41,128 nt of DNA from Acidisoma silvae (GTDB taxonomy: Bacteria > Pseudomonadota > Alphaproteobacteria > Acetobacterales > Acetobacteraceae): positions 1 through 41,128 of the forward strand of contig NZ_JAESVB010000025.1 of assembly GCF_020618775.1 (NCBI RefSeq). The letters are read 5' to 3'. Within the stretch, counting starts at the first letter, position 1, and each line of letters begins with the position of its first letter. A program made the position numbers and the translations under genes. Under the pieces are notes generated by a model that saw nothing but the letters and a program-made list of their open reading frames with translations, was not told where the DNA came from and did no database searches. This document shows positions 8,879 through 16,897 of this stretch, one piece after another.

Positions 8879-9192
8879 AACGTCAAAGCTCCCGACTTCA
8901 GGCTAGCAATGACTGCCGCAAGAGAGGAAATGCTCTCAAAGGACCTGCGGGTGAGAAGATGGTCAAGAAACTCTACAGAGAACACCTCTTCGATAGCGAG
9001 CATCACGTTGACGGTCGCCAGTGAACTCAACCCGGCATCATATAGGTTATCCTCATCGTTGAGAGCTTCGACTGGCACGCTCAAGCGAGCGCAACGGGAA
9101 AGGATTTCACGGATACGATCTTCCATAGCGGTTTCCACAAGTTTGTTTATGTTCGGAGAGGTAATAGGACGCTGATCAGTCAAGTTAGTCAT
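8875..9192 (-). CDS. Acyl/aminoacyl carrier protein
   Basis: This small four-helix carrier protein has the phosphopantetheine attachment motif DAGLSSLATV, with S57 as the modified serine when numbered from the ATG at 9192. The first 22 residues are not typical of the family. An in-frame ATG at 9125 would start at MEDRIREILS, where family members usually begin, giving an 83-aa protein; neither start has a strong ribosome binding site. It is the first gene of the minus-strand unit and overlaps the flavoprotein gene by 4 bp. The adjacent aaRS-like ligase suggests it carries an amino acid thioester rather than a fatty acyl chain, and its V-N-V-M-L-A-I-E helix fits carrier proteins of such loci. 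A holo-ACP synthase is not encoded nearby. Confidence 0.9.
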   Translation of the reverse strand: MTNLTDQRPITSPNINKLVETAMEDRIREILSRCARLSVPVEALNDEDNLYDAGLSSLATVNVMLAIEEVFSVEFLDHLLTRRSFESISSLAAVIASLKSGALTF

Positions 9193-10170
9193 TCTTCGTA
9201 AACCTTAGACTGAGGTCTGCCAGACAATTTTGCTTCGTGCTGCAAAATGAGGAGAAAAGAAAATAGACGACGCCACATCCATACGCGGAACCCTTCAAGC
9301 CATTATTTTCATCCGTGCCAGATATGGTTCTCGAAATGGCCATGTCGGCAGCCTGCCATTATAGAGATTGCAATAATCGCAAGAGCTTTACGAACTGCAA
9401 GTCGGTACAGACGCGTCCTCATCTCCTGTGATGAATTGTATTTATCTGTTGTACGTCAGTCGTATTTCAAAACGCTTCGTAGAACAACTAGCCCTTTTGA
9501 TCGCGGTTTAGTCTGGACCAATCCCATTGGGCGAGAGCCTATTAATTTTCCTCAACCTGTTCAGGGGTATCCTAGGTCATTGAGTTCTAGCAGAGTTTGG
9601 CGCTGATCAATGATATCAGGCTTAGGCTCTGGCGTTGTCACGTTAGCGATGCGGAAGGGGCGGGGGGTGGGACATGAACGCGCCTTGAGGCTCCCGTCTT
9701 GACTTCGGGTCCCCGGCTGAGATTGTCTCATACGCCGTCGGATTTTGTTAGGTTCTCAGTCTCGATAATGTGGCATCTCGCGATGGCATGCCGGTCCGAC
9801 GGTGAGCGCCAATTAAGGGTGTATGGAGCTGGCGCGTCTGCTTCGGCGGGCAGTTCGCAGCGACGGTGGCTAGGGTGATTGCCGGGAACTACCTGCCGCC
9901 ATGCGGCAGCTTAACTTGGCCGGCTGGTAGAGGCTAGTCGGCGACTAGCGACATCTGAAAAAGGCACGAGCACTGTAAGTGCTATGACGCCGTTAACCGG
10001 TGGTTTGAAGCATTGCTTGGCTCGCTTCTTCCATAGGCCGCCTATGAGGCGCTTAAAGGAGTATTTTGTTTAGGTCTTACGCAAATCGACGAAGTAGAGT
10101 CTTCTTTCGATTTGGAATGCGCAGATCTCGGGGCGCTTGAAACATTAATCCGCATCGCAAGGCCCAAGGG
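9193..10170. other. Intergenic stretch with decayed coding fragments
   Basis: No intact gene is supported here. The part next to 9193 should hold the promoter of the carrier-protein operon, but I see no convincing -35/-10 pair. An open frame at 9247-9606 (plus, 119 codons) is rich in R, S and P and has no family signature. Between about 9958 and 10173 one plus-strand frame looks coding: it includes YDAVNRWFEALLGSLLP, then an in-frame TAG, then AAYEALKG and DLGALETLIRIARPKG before a stop. This suggests the 3' end of a decayed gene of unknown identity. Confidence 0.4.
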
Positions 10171-11931
10171 CTAGTAGGTATTTGGTGCGCTGACCTCGAC
10201 ACCGGTTGCGTAGACGCAGAGCCCGGAAAAGCTGAACATAGCCGCTGGTTGCGTGCAAGTTTCTACTAGATACGAGATATGGTGCTTGCGGGCGTAGGCC
10301 ATGCGTTCTTCCGGACCTTGCAACGCCAAGACGGGCCAGATCCGGCTATTCCACTCACGATAGTAGGATGGTGTCCACATGGCGGCCGCGCCGCGGATGA
10401 AATCTACCCAAACTTGTCTGTGAGACACAAATTCAAAAACCGCGGTATCACCGGCGAAGGATTTTGGCGGCGCAGCGCCAGGTCGAATGTCTTTCGTCGG
10501 GAGAAGGAAGACGGAATCGGGAGCAGTGTGGTCGCCCGCCCATTGAGCGATGGCAATCCAGTTCTGGAGCTGCTGGCGGCTTTCGCGGATGGTCGTGGCT
10601 TCCTGCTTCCCGTACACGGCCCATGCACCGAGCATAATAGCTCCCACTGACAAGGAAACTACCGCTAGGGATGATGGTCTCCGCTCTACAATGCGCAATA
10701 AAGTCCGGCGCATTGATGTCGAAAGTGAGAGCAAAATTGGCAGAATAGCCAGCGGAATGAAGGCGCGGACCGAGCAAAACGCAAGCAGCAAAAGCGGAGC
10801 GCAAAAGCGGCGCTCGATCACGTCGTTATGAAAGAACCATCGTGTCGTCAGAGCTGCGGCTATGAGACTCGTCATGATATGTAGAAAAGTGCTGGACCGA
10901 AGGAGGTGTAAATTGAGGATCGTAGGGTTGTGCGTCAGTAGTGGCACGATGATGCCCACAAGATACACGAGAATATAGCCGAGTGACGCAAGAGCAATGA
11001 ACGGATTCCGGAGATGCAGAGCACGGAGGCTTCCTGCTCCAAGCGCAATAACAATGCCGAGGCCCGTAATCGCACCTATAGAGTTCTTCCAAAAAAGGAA
11101 ATGAAGTGGCCAGTATTGATCTAGAAAAGTTTCGTAATCTACCGGCATAGGACGACCATAATCAGGATTTGTCGCGACATTGATTAAAACCGGAGCGGCA
11201 ATGGCGAGCGCCGGAACAATAGCAATTGCAATATCGCGCAGTGCTTTCTTGTGGCTAATCTGTCCGGCCCAAATCCAGTAACCCCCGATCATGAGAAGTG
11301 GTGCCAAATTCCATATCGCAACAAAAGCATTTGTAAAAAATACTAGTGCGTTGAACAGCACGGCTAGGAGAAGATTACGACGGCCTAGAAAATAGAGCAT
11401 TATCAATGTGAGGCCATTTGCGATCTCAGAATGAGTGAATTCTGCGATGAAGAGGCCACCGCCGCCAGCCAGCGATAGGCCACGCATGACGCTGCAGGTG
11501 GCGATGATAGAGGCAAAAACGAGCCGTTCTGGTGTCGATACCAGACCGATCAAGGAAGCGCAGAGCAGAAAGCCCAAAATGGAGAGGAAGCGTGATAGAA
11601 ATAGTAAAAGAAAAAATAAGTCGCTGACGCTGAGCGTTTTATCCTTGCCCGAAAATAGTAGCCATGGGCCTGCGGAGTAATGTCTCAAGGACTGAATAAA
11701 AACGTCATGCTTATATTGTGGAAGATCATAAAGAGCTCCGACTATGCCCAGATGGAATAGGTTATTTCCGGTGCCAAAAATATATCCGGTCGACATCAGT
11801 GACAAGATCGTTCCGAGAAGAGAGGCTGAAAAAAGGCCAAGATATTGCTCTGACACTTTCGTCGCTGGCCAATGGATTATCGGTCCCGAGATAAACAATA
11901 CTGCCGCTCCATGTTCGACACATAGGGTCAA
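10171..11931 (-). CDS. Polytopic membrane protein, possible GT-C-type glycosyltransferase
   Basis: The protein has 586 aa. About ten hydrophobic segments cover residues 1-440, for example FSASLLGTILSLMSTGYIFG, FFLLLFLSRFLSILGFLLCA and LVYLVGIIVPLL. A soluble C-terminal domain of roughly 140 aa follows, with AGDHTAPDSVFLLPTKD and KHHISYLVETC. This layout, with many helices and then an extracytoplasmic tail bearing a 'tPxdavFLlP' motif, is common in uncharacterised membrane proteins of polysaccharide and lipid-linked sugar metabolism and in GT-C enzymes. No catalytic motif is clear, so the function is unassigned. It is transcribed divergently from prs, with about 205 bp between them, and is isolated from the main locus by IS remnants. 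Confidence 0.7.
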   Translation of the reverse strand: MTLCVEHGAAVLFISGPIIHWPATKVSEQYLGLFSASLLGTILSLMSTGYIFGTGNNLFHLGIVGALYDLPQYKHDVFIQSLRHYSAGPWLLFSGKDKTLSVSDLFFLLLFLSRFLSILGFLLCASLIGLVSTPERLVFASIIATCSVMRGLSLAGGGGLFIAEFTHSEIANGLTLIMLYFLGRRNLLLAVLFNALVFFTNAFVAIWNLAPLLMIGGYWIWAGQISHKKALRDIAIAIVPALAIAAPVLINVATNPDYGRPMPVDYETFLDQYWPLHFLFWKNSIGAITGLGIVIALGAGSLRALHLRNPFIALASLGYILVYLVGIIVPLLTHNPTILNLHLLRSSTFLHIMTSLIAAALTTRWFFHNDVIERRFCAPLLLLAFCSVRAFIPLAILPILLSLSTSMRRTLLRIVERRPSSLAVVSLSVGAIMLGAWAVYGKQEATTIRESRQQLQNWIAIAQWAGDHTAPDSVFLLPTKDIRPGAAPPKSFAGDTAVFEFVSHRQVWVDFIRGAAAMWTPSYYREWNSRIWPVLALQGPEERMAYARKHHISYLVETCTQPAAMFSFSGLCVYATGVEVSAPNTY

Positions 11932-12061
11932 ACTCTCTAAGCTAAATCGCGGCTATTCGGAAAGGGGCATTTGGATTAGCTTGCAGATTAGTCCCCTAGT
12001 TCCTTGTGGCTAGTGGCAGAATAGAGTGTTTGATCTAATAAATATGCGAAGAAAATTAAAA

Positions 12062-12090
12062 TGGTTGCATTAATAGGATGATTTTATAAT
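12062..12090 (+). promoter_or_regulatory. Possible sigma70-type promoter of prs
   Basis: A perfect TATAAT at 12085-12090 is preceded, after a 17-nt spacer, by TGGTTG at 12062-12067 as a poor -35 element. It lies 47 nt before the prs ATG in an AT-rich gap. The -10 match is exact, but the -35 is weak, so this is only a candidate. Confidence 0.35.
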
Positions 12091-12136
12091 TTTTTGGGCA
12101 GCTTCTCTAACCAAAGCTAGTGACAGGGTTCGCTGC

Positions 12137-13069
12137 ATGAAAATTGTTGCCTGCAACAGTAACCGTCCGCTCGCAGAGGCGGTAGCTGCCGCACTGAGCC
12201 TGCCACTTACTAAGGCCTCCGTTCGGCGTTTCGCGGATATGGAGATTTTCGTCGAGATTCATGAAAATGTCCGTGGAGAAGATGTTTTCGTGATTCAGTC
12301 GACGGCCTATCCTGCGAACGATCATCTGATGGAACTGCTCATCACTTTGGACGCGCTACGGCGCGGTTCTGCTAAGCGCGTTACTGCCGTTATTCCATAC
12401 TTTGGCTATGCACGACAGGACCGCAAGTCAGGCCCTCGAACGCCGATCAGTGCCAAGCTGGTCGCAAACCTGATTACCCAGGCAGGTGCCCACCGCGTGC
12501 TGACGATGGATCTGCATGCCGGCCAGATTCAGGGTTTTTTTGACATTCCTGTCGACAACCTCAATGCGGCACCCCTCTTCGCTCGCGACATTCAGGAGCG
12601 CTACGCAGGCCGCAATCTGATGATCGTCTCACCCGATGTCGGCGGCGTAGTACGCGCTCGCGCTCTAGCCAAGCGGTTGGACGTCGATTTGGCTATTATC
12701 GACAAACGACGAGAGCGGGCAGGCGTGAGCGAAGTTATGAACGTTATCGGCGATGTGGCCGGACGCGACTGTATCCTGATCGACGATATTGTCGATTCTG
12801 GCAGCACGCTTTGCAACGCCGCTAGGGCGCTAATCAAGGAAAGCGCATGTTCTGCCAATGTTTATGCGACGCATGGTGTGTTGTCAGGTAGCGCGGTCGA
12901 CCGCATTGCGTCTTCTCCGGTTGAGATGATGACGATTACGGACAGTATCTTGGCGACAGAGGTTGCGCGGCTGTCGCCGAATGTTCGCCAGGTGACAATC
13001 GCGCCACTGCTGGCGGAGGCCATCCGTCGTATCTCCGAGGAAAGCTCGGTCAGTTCGCTCTTCGACTGA
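12137..13069 (+). CDS. prs: Ribose-phosphate pyrophosphokinase (PRPP synthase)
   Basis: The enzyme transfers pyrophosphate from ATP to ribose 5-phosphate to give PRPP. The 310-aa length is normal for class I enzymes. Visible blocks are [20 protein letters not shown], the ATP-binding region [11 protein letters not shown], the metal-binding [34 protein letters not shown] and the PRPP loop [10 protein letters not shown] near residues 215-224. All expected residues appear present. It reads as a functional housekeeping enzyme, though it is embedded among IS remnants. PRPP feeds nucleotide, histidine and tryptophan synthesis, but it is also the donor for UbiA-type phosphoribosyltransferases, and one resembling that family is encoded 7 kb away. 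The C-terminus ([11 protein letters not shown]) is typical of alphaproteobacterial copies. Confidence 0.97.
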   Translation: MKIVACNSNRPLAEAVAAALSLPLTKASVRRFADMEIFVEIHENVRGEDVFVIQSTAYPANDHLMELLITLDALRRGSAKRVTAVIPYFGYARQDRKSGPRTPISAKLVANLITQAGAHRVLTMDLHAGQIQGFFDIPVDNLNAAPLFARDIQERYAGRNLMIVSPDVGGVVRARALAKRLDVDLAIIDKRRERAGVSEVMNVIGDVAGRDCILIDDIVDSGSTLCNAARALIKESACSANVYATHGVLSGSAVDRIASSPVEMMTITDSILATEVARLSPNVRQVTIAPLLAEAIRRISEESSVSSLFD

Positions 13070-13296
13070 TGGTCATATGCTTCCTAGCGACCAGTATCGC
13101 CTGTTTCATTCTGGCGGCTCGGCTACGGTTTTAAGAAATTGGCCTATGCTAGTGAGCGCAAGTGTCCGCTCAGGCTGCCGGTGCTAGCTCGCCTGGCAAC
13201 AAGTTCCCGGCCGCAGGTATCGATCGCGAAGACAAAAGTAAGCGGCTGGTGATGGCCGCTTTGTTCGAATGAGCGGTTTTTGCTCAATTTTGTTAG

Positions 13297-13828
13297 ATGG
13301 ATAGCGAGAGAATCCCAACTACTGAAGCTACGACTGTGGTAGCCACAGAGGCCACTTCCGGGCCTCGGATCGAGATCGTCACTGAACGACGGCCAGCTTA
13401 CAGCGCGGCATGTGGTGCGCGGGTTGTGGCGGAGTCATCGGACCCAGAGGGCTGGGCTCCAGGCTTAGCCCGCCGCTATGGCATCCATGTCCGTTTGATC
13501 TATCGATAGCGGTGGATGGCGAAAGCAAAAATAAAGATCGCCGCCACCACGTGATGCAGACATCAGAAGCTGGACGTCATGTATGCCAATGCGGCGGGCG
13601 AGTTGCCGGTTACCTTCATCCCGTTTGGGATCGTCGGGCATCTAGAGTGTACGGGTCGGTCGCCCACTGAGGAAGGCGGCTACTGGATCCGAGACAAGGC
13701 TTACCAGGGCCGTCGCGTGCGGTATACGGTGACCCCGGGCGGTCGTTCCGCCGCGCGGCAGGGGGGATGAGCGACCGTCGATGACAGGGCGTTCCGTCGC
13801 GTGTTGGCGGTGCTGCGGAGCCTGTGAT
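13297..13828 (+). pseudogene. IS66 accessory gene tnpA (orfA), broken by stops and frameshifts
   Basis: The first frame (13297-13509) gives MDSERIPTTEATTVV, RIEIVTERRPAYSAACGARV and LARRYGIHVRLIYR, then hits a stop where intact proteins continue with a W-R-R segment. A later frame supplies ELPVTFIPFGIVGHLE. A third gives the characteristic C-terminus ATVDDRAFRRVLAVLRSL with its stop at 13826-13828. The family's HTH-like N-terminal region and its C-terminus are both recognisable, so this is a decayed IS66 orfA. The original start is uncertain. Confidence 0.7.
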
Positions 13829-14010
13829 CCGGTTGCCGCAGGAGCGCGGGCCTAACTGGCATGTCGTCCCGCCAGCATGCGCTATGGCTTCGATGGTCTC
13901 ACGGCGCAGGTGGCCCGATCCTTGGCGTCGATCCCGTCTCTGGACAAGTTTTCATTTTCTGCGGCAAGCGCGCCGACTATTTGAAGTTCCTATATTACGA
14001 TGGTTCGTAA
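13824..14010 (+). pseudogene. IS66 accessory gene tnpB (orfB), frameshifted fragment
   Basis: A GTG at 13824 overlaps the tnpA stop, as is usual in IS66 elements, and gives MIRLPQERGPNWHVVPPA. The frame then shifts. The next recognisable piece is MRYGFDGLTAQVA (about 13878-13916), followed in another frame by GQVFIFCGKRADYLKFLYYDG. Intact TnpB proteins contain DMRxGFDGL and a FVFRGRRxDxxKxLxWDGdG block, which these pieces match. The protein cannot be made in this state. Confidence 0.7.
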
Positions 14011-14073
14011 CTGATGCGAGGTGGCCACCTGGATTGTGCCTGGATCTAAGCCCAAGTTACGAAATCTGAGGGG

Positions 14074-14987
14074 GAGTTCAACGGATCGACGCAACGCATG
14101 CTTGGAAACGCTCGGCGGGTGTTTCATAGCCGAGCGTTTTGCGTGGGCGCTCATTGAGCTGGCGCGCGACAGCGCTCAACTTTGACTGACTGTATACCGA
14201 CAAATCCGTGCCCCTGGGAAAGTATTGGCGCAGGAGACGGTTAGTGTTTTCGTTTGTGCCACGCTGCCAGGGACTTTGCGGATCGCAGAAATGGACCTGG
14301 ACATCGGTAGCCACGGTGAAGCGTTTATGACCGGCCATCTCCGTCCCACGGTCCCATGTGAGGGATTGATACAGCTCACGCGGCAAGTTTTGGCATTGCT
14401 TTATGAGGGCAGTCATGACGCTGGCAGTATCCCTGTTGCTGACCTTCGCCAGCATGACGAAGCGCGACTGGCGCTCGACGAGCGTGGCGATGAAGCTGTT
14501 GACAGAGCCTTCTATCAGATCGCCTTCCCAGTGGCCTGGCACCGCGCGGTCCTCGCCCGCCGCCGACCTCTCACGGATCGAGATGGGGTCTTTGATCTGT
14601 CCAAGCCCATCGCCTTTCAGGCTGGCATGGCGAGAGCGGCGGATAGGGCGTTTGGCTCTCAGATATACCAGCAATTGCTTCTTCAGAACGCCACGAGCCT
14701 GAATAAACAGGCTTTTGTAGATCGTGTCGTAGGACAAGCGCAGGTGCGCTTCATCTGGATGCTCTCGCATGCGTCAGCCCGCAATCTGCTGTGGGGACCA
14801 CTTGCGATAAATCGACGAAGAATTGCGCTCAACCCCTCGACCGATCGAGCTCATCGACTCACCACCTTGCCAGCGGACCCAGGTCTCCGATTTCTGTTAT
14901 TCCGCGAAGAAAATCCGGCAGCGATACGTCACGGATCACACTCCTTCTTGTCTAAAGAATAAAGTGTTGCGTCGATCTGTTTAACTC
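14074..14987 (-). mobile_element. IS30-family element with both terminal inverted repeats, non-autonomous
   Basis: Bases 14074-14097 (starting GAGTTCAACGGATCGACGC) match the reverse complement of 14964-14987 (starting GAGTTAAACAGATCGACGC) at 21 of 24 positions, defining both ends. The element is about 0.9 kb, somewhat short for the family, in agreement with an internal deletion in its transposase gene. The transposase stop lies inside the left repeat, which is usual for these elements. With intact ends it could still be moved by a related transposase elsewhere in the genome. I did not find a clear target duplication. Confidence 0.85.
14078..14854 (-). pseudogene. IS30 transposase with internal deletion and premature stop
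   Basis: The C-terminal 230 codons from 14770 are open and contain the DDE integrase core: VPGHWEGDLIEGSVNSFIAT (first Asp in GDLI), LTWDRGTEMAGHKRF (second Asp), SPWQRGTNENTNRLLRQY (Glu) and ARQLNERPRKTLGYETPAE. Upstream, the same frame runs MSSIGRGVERNSSSIYR, KWSPQQIAG, then TGA at 14776-14774, then RMREHPDE. Intact relatives have a tryptophan (TGG) where the TGA lies and about 80 more residues between SSSIYR and KWSPQQ. The gene has therefore lost most of its DNA-binding domain and gained a nonsense codon. The catalytic half could only be made from an internal start. Confidence 0.85.
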
Positions 14988-14989
14988 AC

Positions 14990-15310
14990 CGTCAGTAAGC
15001 GATCGAACGATGAGGATCAACTTCTCCTTGCCCTGGTGACGGTAAGGACCAAGACGCTTAGGTATGCGAGACATCTGCTCGGCCAGACCACACCAAGCGC
15101 GTCGGCCACGACCATTACCGTGCGACGCCCCGGGGCGGCGGAGGCAACCGCCAGAAGGCCCTTTTGTCCGACCGATAGCAGGCGCCTCCTCGGTTACATC
15201 CCTTTCCATGGTTCTAAGCTCGAGGAGACGCTCGAACTTCCGCACGCGCTGTTCAAGATCACGGGGCTTAGTGGCATCAACTAAGGCAAGCTTCTCGTTT
15301 GCCCTATAGC
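14990..15310 (-). pseudogene. IS3-family transposase remnant (end of orfA, start of orfB)
   Basis: On the minus strand one frame reads LVDATKPRDLEQRVRKFERL and LLELRTMERDVTEEA, resembling the leucine-zipper C-terminus of IS3/IS2-type orfA (usually LERLLGRKTMEVEILKEAL). In a second frame VMVVADALGVVWPS resembles the start of orfB (VADTLGVARSNL). A further frame gives KRLGPYRHQGKEKLILIVRS LTD, like the GPYRKxEDxELLPLIRALVD segment. Similarity stops exactly where the IS30 inverted repeat begins, so the IS30 copy may have inserted into it, or the two share a deletion joint. The assignment is by motif memory only. Confidence 0.55.
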
Positions 15311-15453
15311 GACGGCGGCTTTTGCAGCCGACAATAAATATTCATGTAAAAATCCAGCAATAACAAAATAATTGATCGACGAAGCATAAATTTGATGATG
15401 ATCTGATAAAAATAGTTACGACTTCGGTGATATGGCGTATTTGTCGCAAATGT

Positions 15454-16209
15454 TCAAACCGGAGTGTGGCAGTCGGAATTGTTACGCAAATATGAAAGAG
15501 ATCTAAATGCGGCTTGCGTCCGGTTTGTAGCTCCAAGTTTCCTCATCACGTTCCGAACGTGAATTTTGGCTGTGGACGCACTAAGATTTAAAGTGTGGGC
15601 GATAAGTTTGTTCGGTTTTCCTTGTCTTATCAGAGACAATACTTCGAGCTCCCTCGGTGTAAGCAGCCGTCTTTCGACGGGTTCCTCCAAAGGGGCGGCT
15701 TTCACCGCACTACCAGATGCAAAAAAATCTCTGGGCATAAAGGTTCCTCCGGACGTGCCAAACGCAAGAGAGGATATCAGAATCTTTATTGATGTATCGC
15801 GGGAGTATAGAAATCCCGAGATGCTATGCTTAAGGATTTCGGCAACAACATCAGGTGACAAATCTGTTGCGTCAGAAAGGATTATAAGCGGAGTCGAGGC
15901 TGGGAGCGAAAGGGTCAGTGCGGTCAATTCAGCAAGATTGATCGTATGTGTTGCTTGGGAATGATAGACGACGAGATCAAAATTGCTCTGCTTTTCAGTA
16001 GGAAAATGCTGGGCTGAATCAAAAGTGGTTATGGAAAAGCGCGGATCAACATGCAGTATCAGTTCCGTTAGGCAGGTTCGTGTCAAGGAAACCGCCGCTA
16101 TCCAGCAAATGGATAGGCTTGCGGCATGATGTATGGGCTCTGCCGTCGGTATCTGAGGTGCATCGAATTCATCGCCGGCGATGCTGCTATCTAATTGGTT
16201 TATGTCCAT
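15454..16209 (-). CDS. LuxR-type regulator with degenerate receiver domain
   Basis: From the ATG at 16209 the protein is 251 aa. The frame extends to a TTG/ATG pair at 16302, but that extension has no receiver-like character, so the inner start is preferred. The C-terminal HTH is clear: LTPRELEVLSLIRQGKPN, KLIAHTLNLSASTAKIHVRN and VMRKLGATNRTQAAFRSL. The N-terminal half has receiver-like beta/alpha alternation (FDLVVYHSQ, PLIILSDATD, SISGFLYSRDT), but the phosphoacceptor Asp is replaced in VVYHS, the acidic pair after strand 1 is missing, and so is the late lysine. It is probably not a phosphorylation-driven response regulator. It is paralogous to the regulator at 40375 at the far side of the polysaccharide locus, which suggests locus-specific control (inference). 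Confidence 0.85.
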   Translation of the reverse strand: MDINQLDSSIAGDEFDAPQIPTAEPIHHAASLSICWIAAVSLTRTCLTELILHVDPRFSITTFDSAQHFPTEKQSNFDLVVYHSQATHTINLAELTALTLSLPASTPLIILSDATDLSPDVVAEILKHSISGFLYSRDTSIKILISSLAFGTSGGTFMPRDFFASGSAVKAAPLEEPVERRLLTPRELEVLSLIRQGKPNKLIAHTLNLSASTAKIHVRNVMRKLGATNRTQAAFRSLSYLRNNSDCHTPV

Positions 16210-16897
16210 CTTTGTTGTCCAGTGTAAAGGTTTTGATCGACGCGTTATCGGACATCTCAAAATCAATACGACTGTGGACACAAATTTGGCTCTTGTCATC
16301 AAAAAACAAATGTCATTGCGACTACGATCAATGGGCAGTTCATCGCGATATCGGTCTAAAAACCATCAATCGGGCTAGGCCGACCAGCAGTTATCCTGAA
16401 ACGAAGGATAAAGGGCTAATTATGTGTTCAAATTTGCCAGAAACGAACTGGGATCGTTTCTTTTATGTCAAATTATTTAGTCTATTTGGGTTGAAATGGG
16501 GATGGCCCATTCGTTTGCTGAATGCGCCCTCGATGAGGGGCGTAAGCACAACCCGTAACAAATTACGCCTTTTTGCCATCGCATCTACGGCATGCAGGGG
16601 CTAATTGATATATTAGAAAATTTCAATATTGTAGCGCGAGTTAGGTTTGATGGTATGTCCACTATCGGCGCCACATGTCATTGTCAGGCTGATCACCCCC
16701 CTGACAACGCATTGGGGCCGCAGGCGTCAGGCGCTTCCTTGCTGGCATGGATTGGAGAAAAGCCGATCCAACAATGGCCTGTGCGTTTAGGCGCCCCAAT
16801 TGGCGCGTGATCAAGTATGGAATGTTTTCCTACGGCACCAACTCATCCATTGGGTTGGCATGCTGGCAGCCACGCCCTAAACCTAAACAGACATGGG
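16210..16897. other. Intergenic stretch, no gene seen; contains inverted repeats
   Basis: There is no supported gene, and the middle part is AT-rich. Two symmetric sites stand out: TTGTCAGG at 16681-16688 repeated inverted at 16700-16707 with an 11-nt gap, and GCGCC at 16791-16795 inverted at 16802-16806. The promoter of the LuxR-type gene (start at 16209) should lie here. The first symmetric site has the size of a dimeric regulator operator but is more than 400 bp from that start. Confidence 0.4.

Larger units (their letters stand above)
13238..14040 (+). mobile_element. IS66-family remnant, left end with degraded accessory ORFs
   Basis: The GTAAGCGG at 13238 matches the conserved terminal sequence of IS66-family elements and marks the left end. 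Behind it come remnants of the two accessory genes in the right order and strand. The first matches tnpA (orfA): RIEIVTERR and ESSDPEGW...LARRYGI, then PVTFIPFGIVG, then VDDRAFRRVLAVLRSL ending at 13828. The second matches tnpB (orfB): RYGFDGLTAQVA, then after a frameshift FIFCGKRADYLKFLYYDG near 13960-14005. The transposase gene tnpC is absent; sequence similarity stops before the IS30 element begins. The right boundary given is approximate. Confidence 0.75.

Noticed and set aside
9247-9606. Open frame of 119 codons on the plus strand
   Set aside because: Composition is R/S/P-rich and low in structure, there is no good start signal and no family resemblance.
14225-14962. Open frame of 245 codons on the plus strand
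   Set aside because: It is antisense to the IS30 transposase, whose DDE motifs are clear on the minus strand.
16080-16604. Open frame of 174 codons on the plus strand
   Set aside because: Its first part is the reverse of the LuxR-type gene, and the remainder lacks protein-like character.
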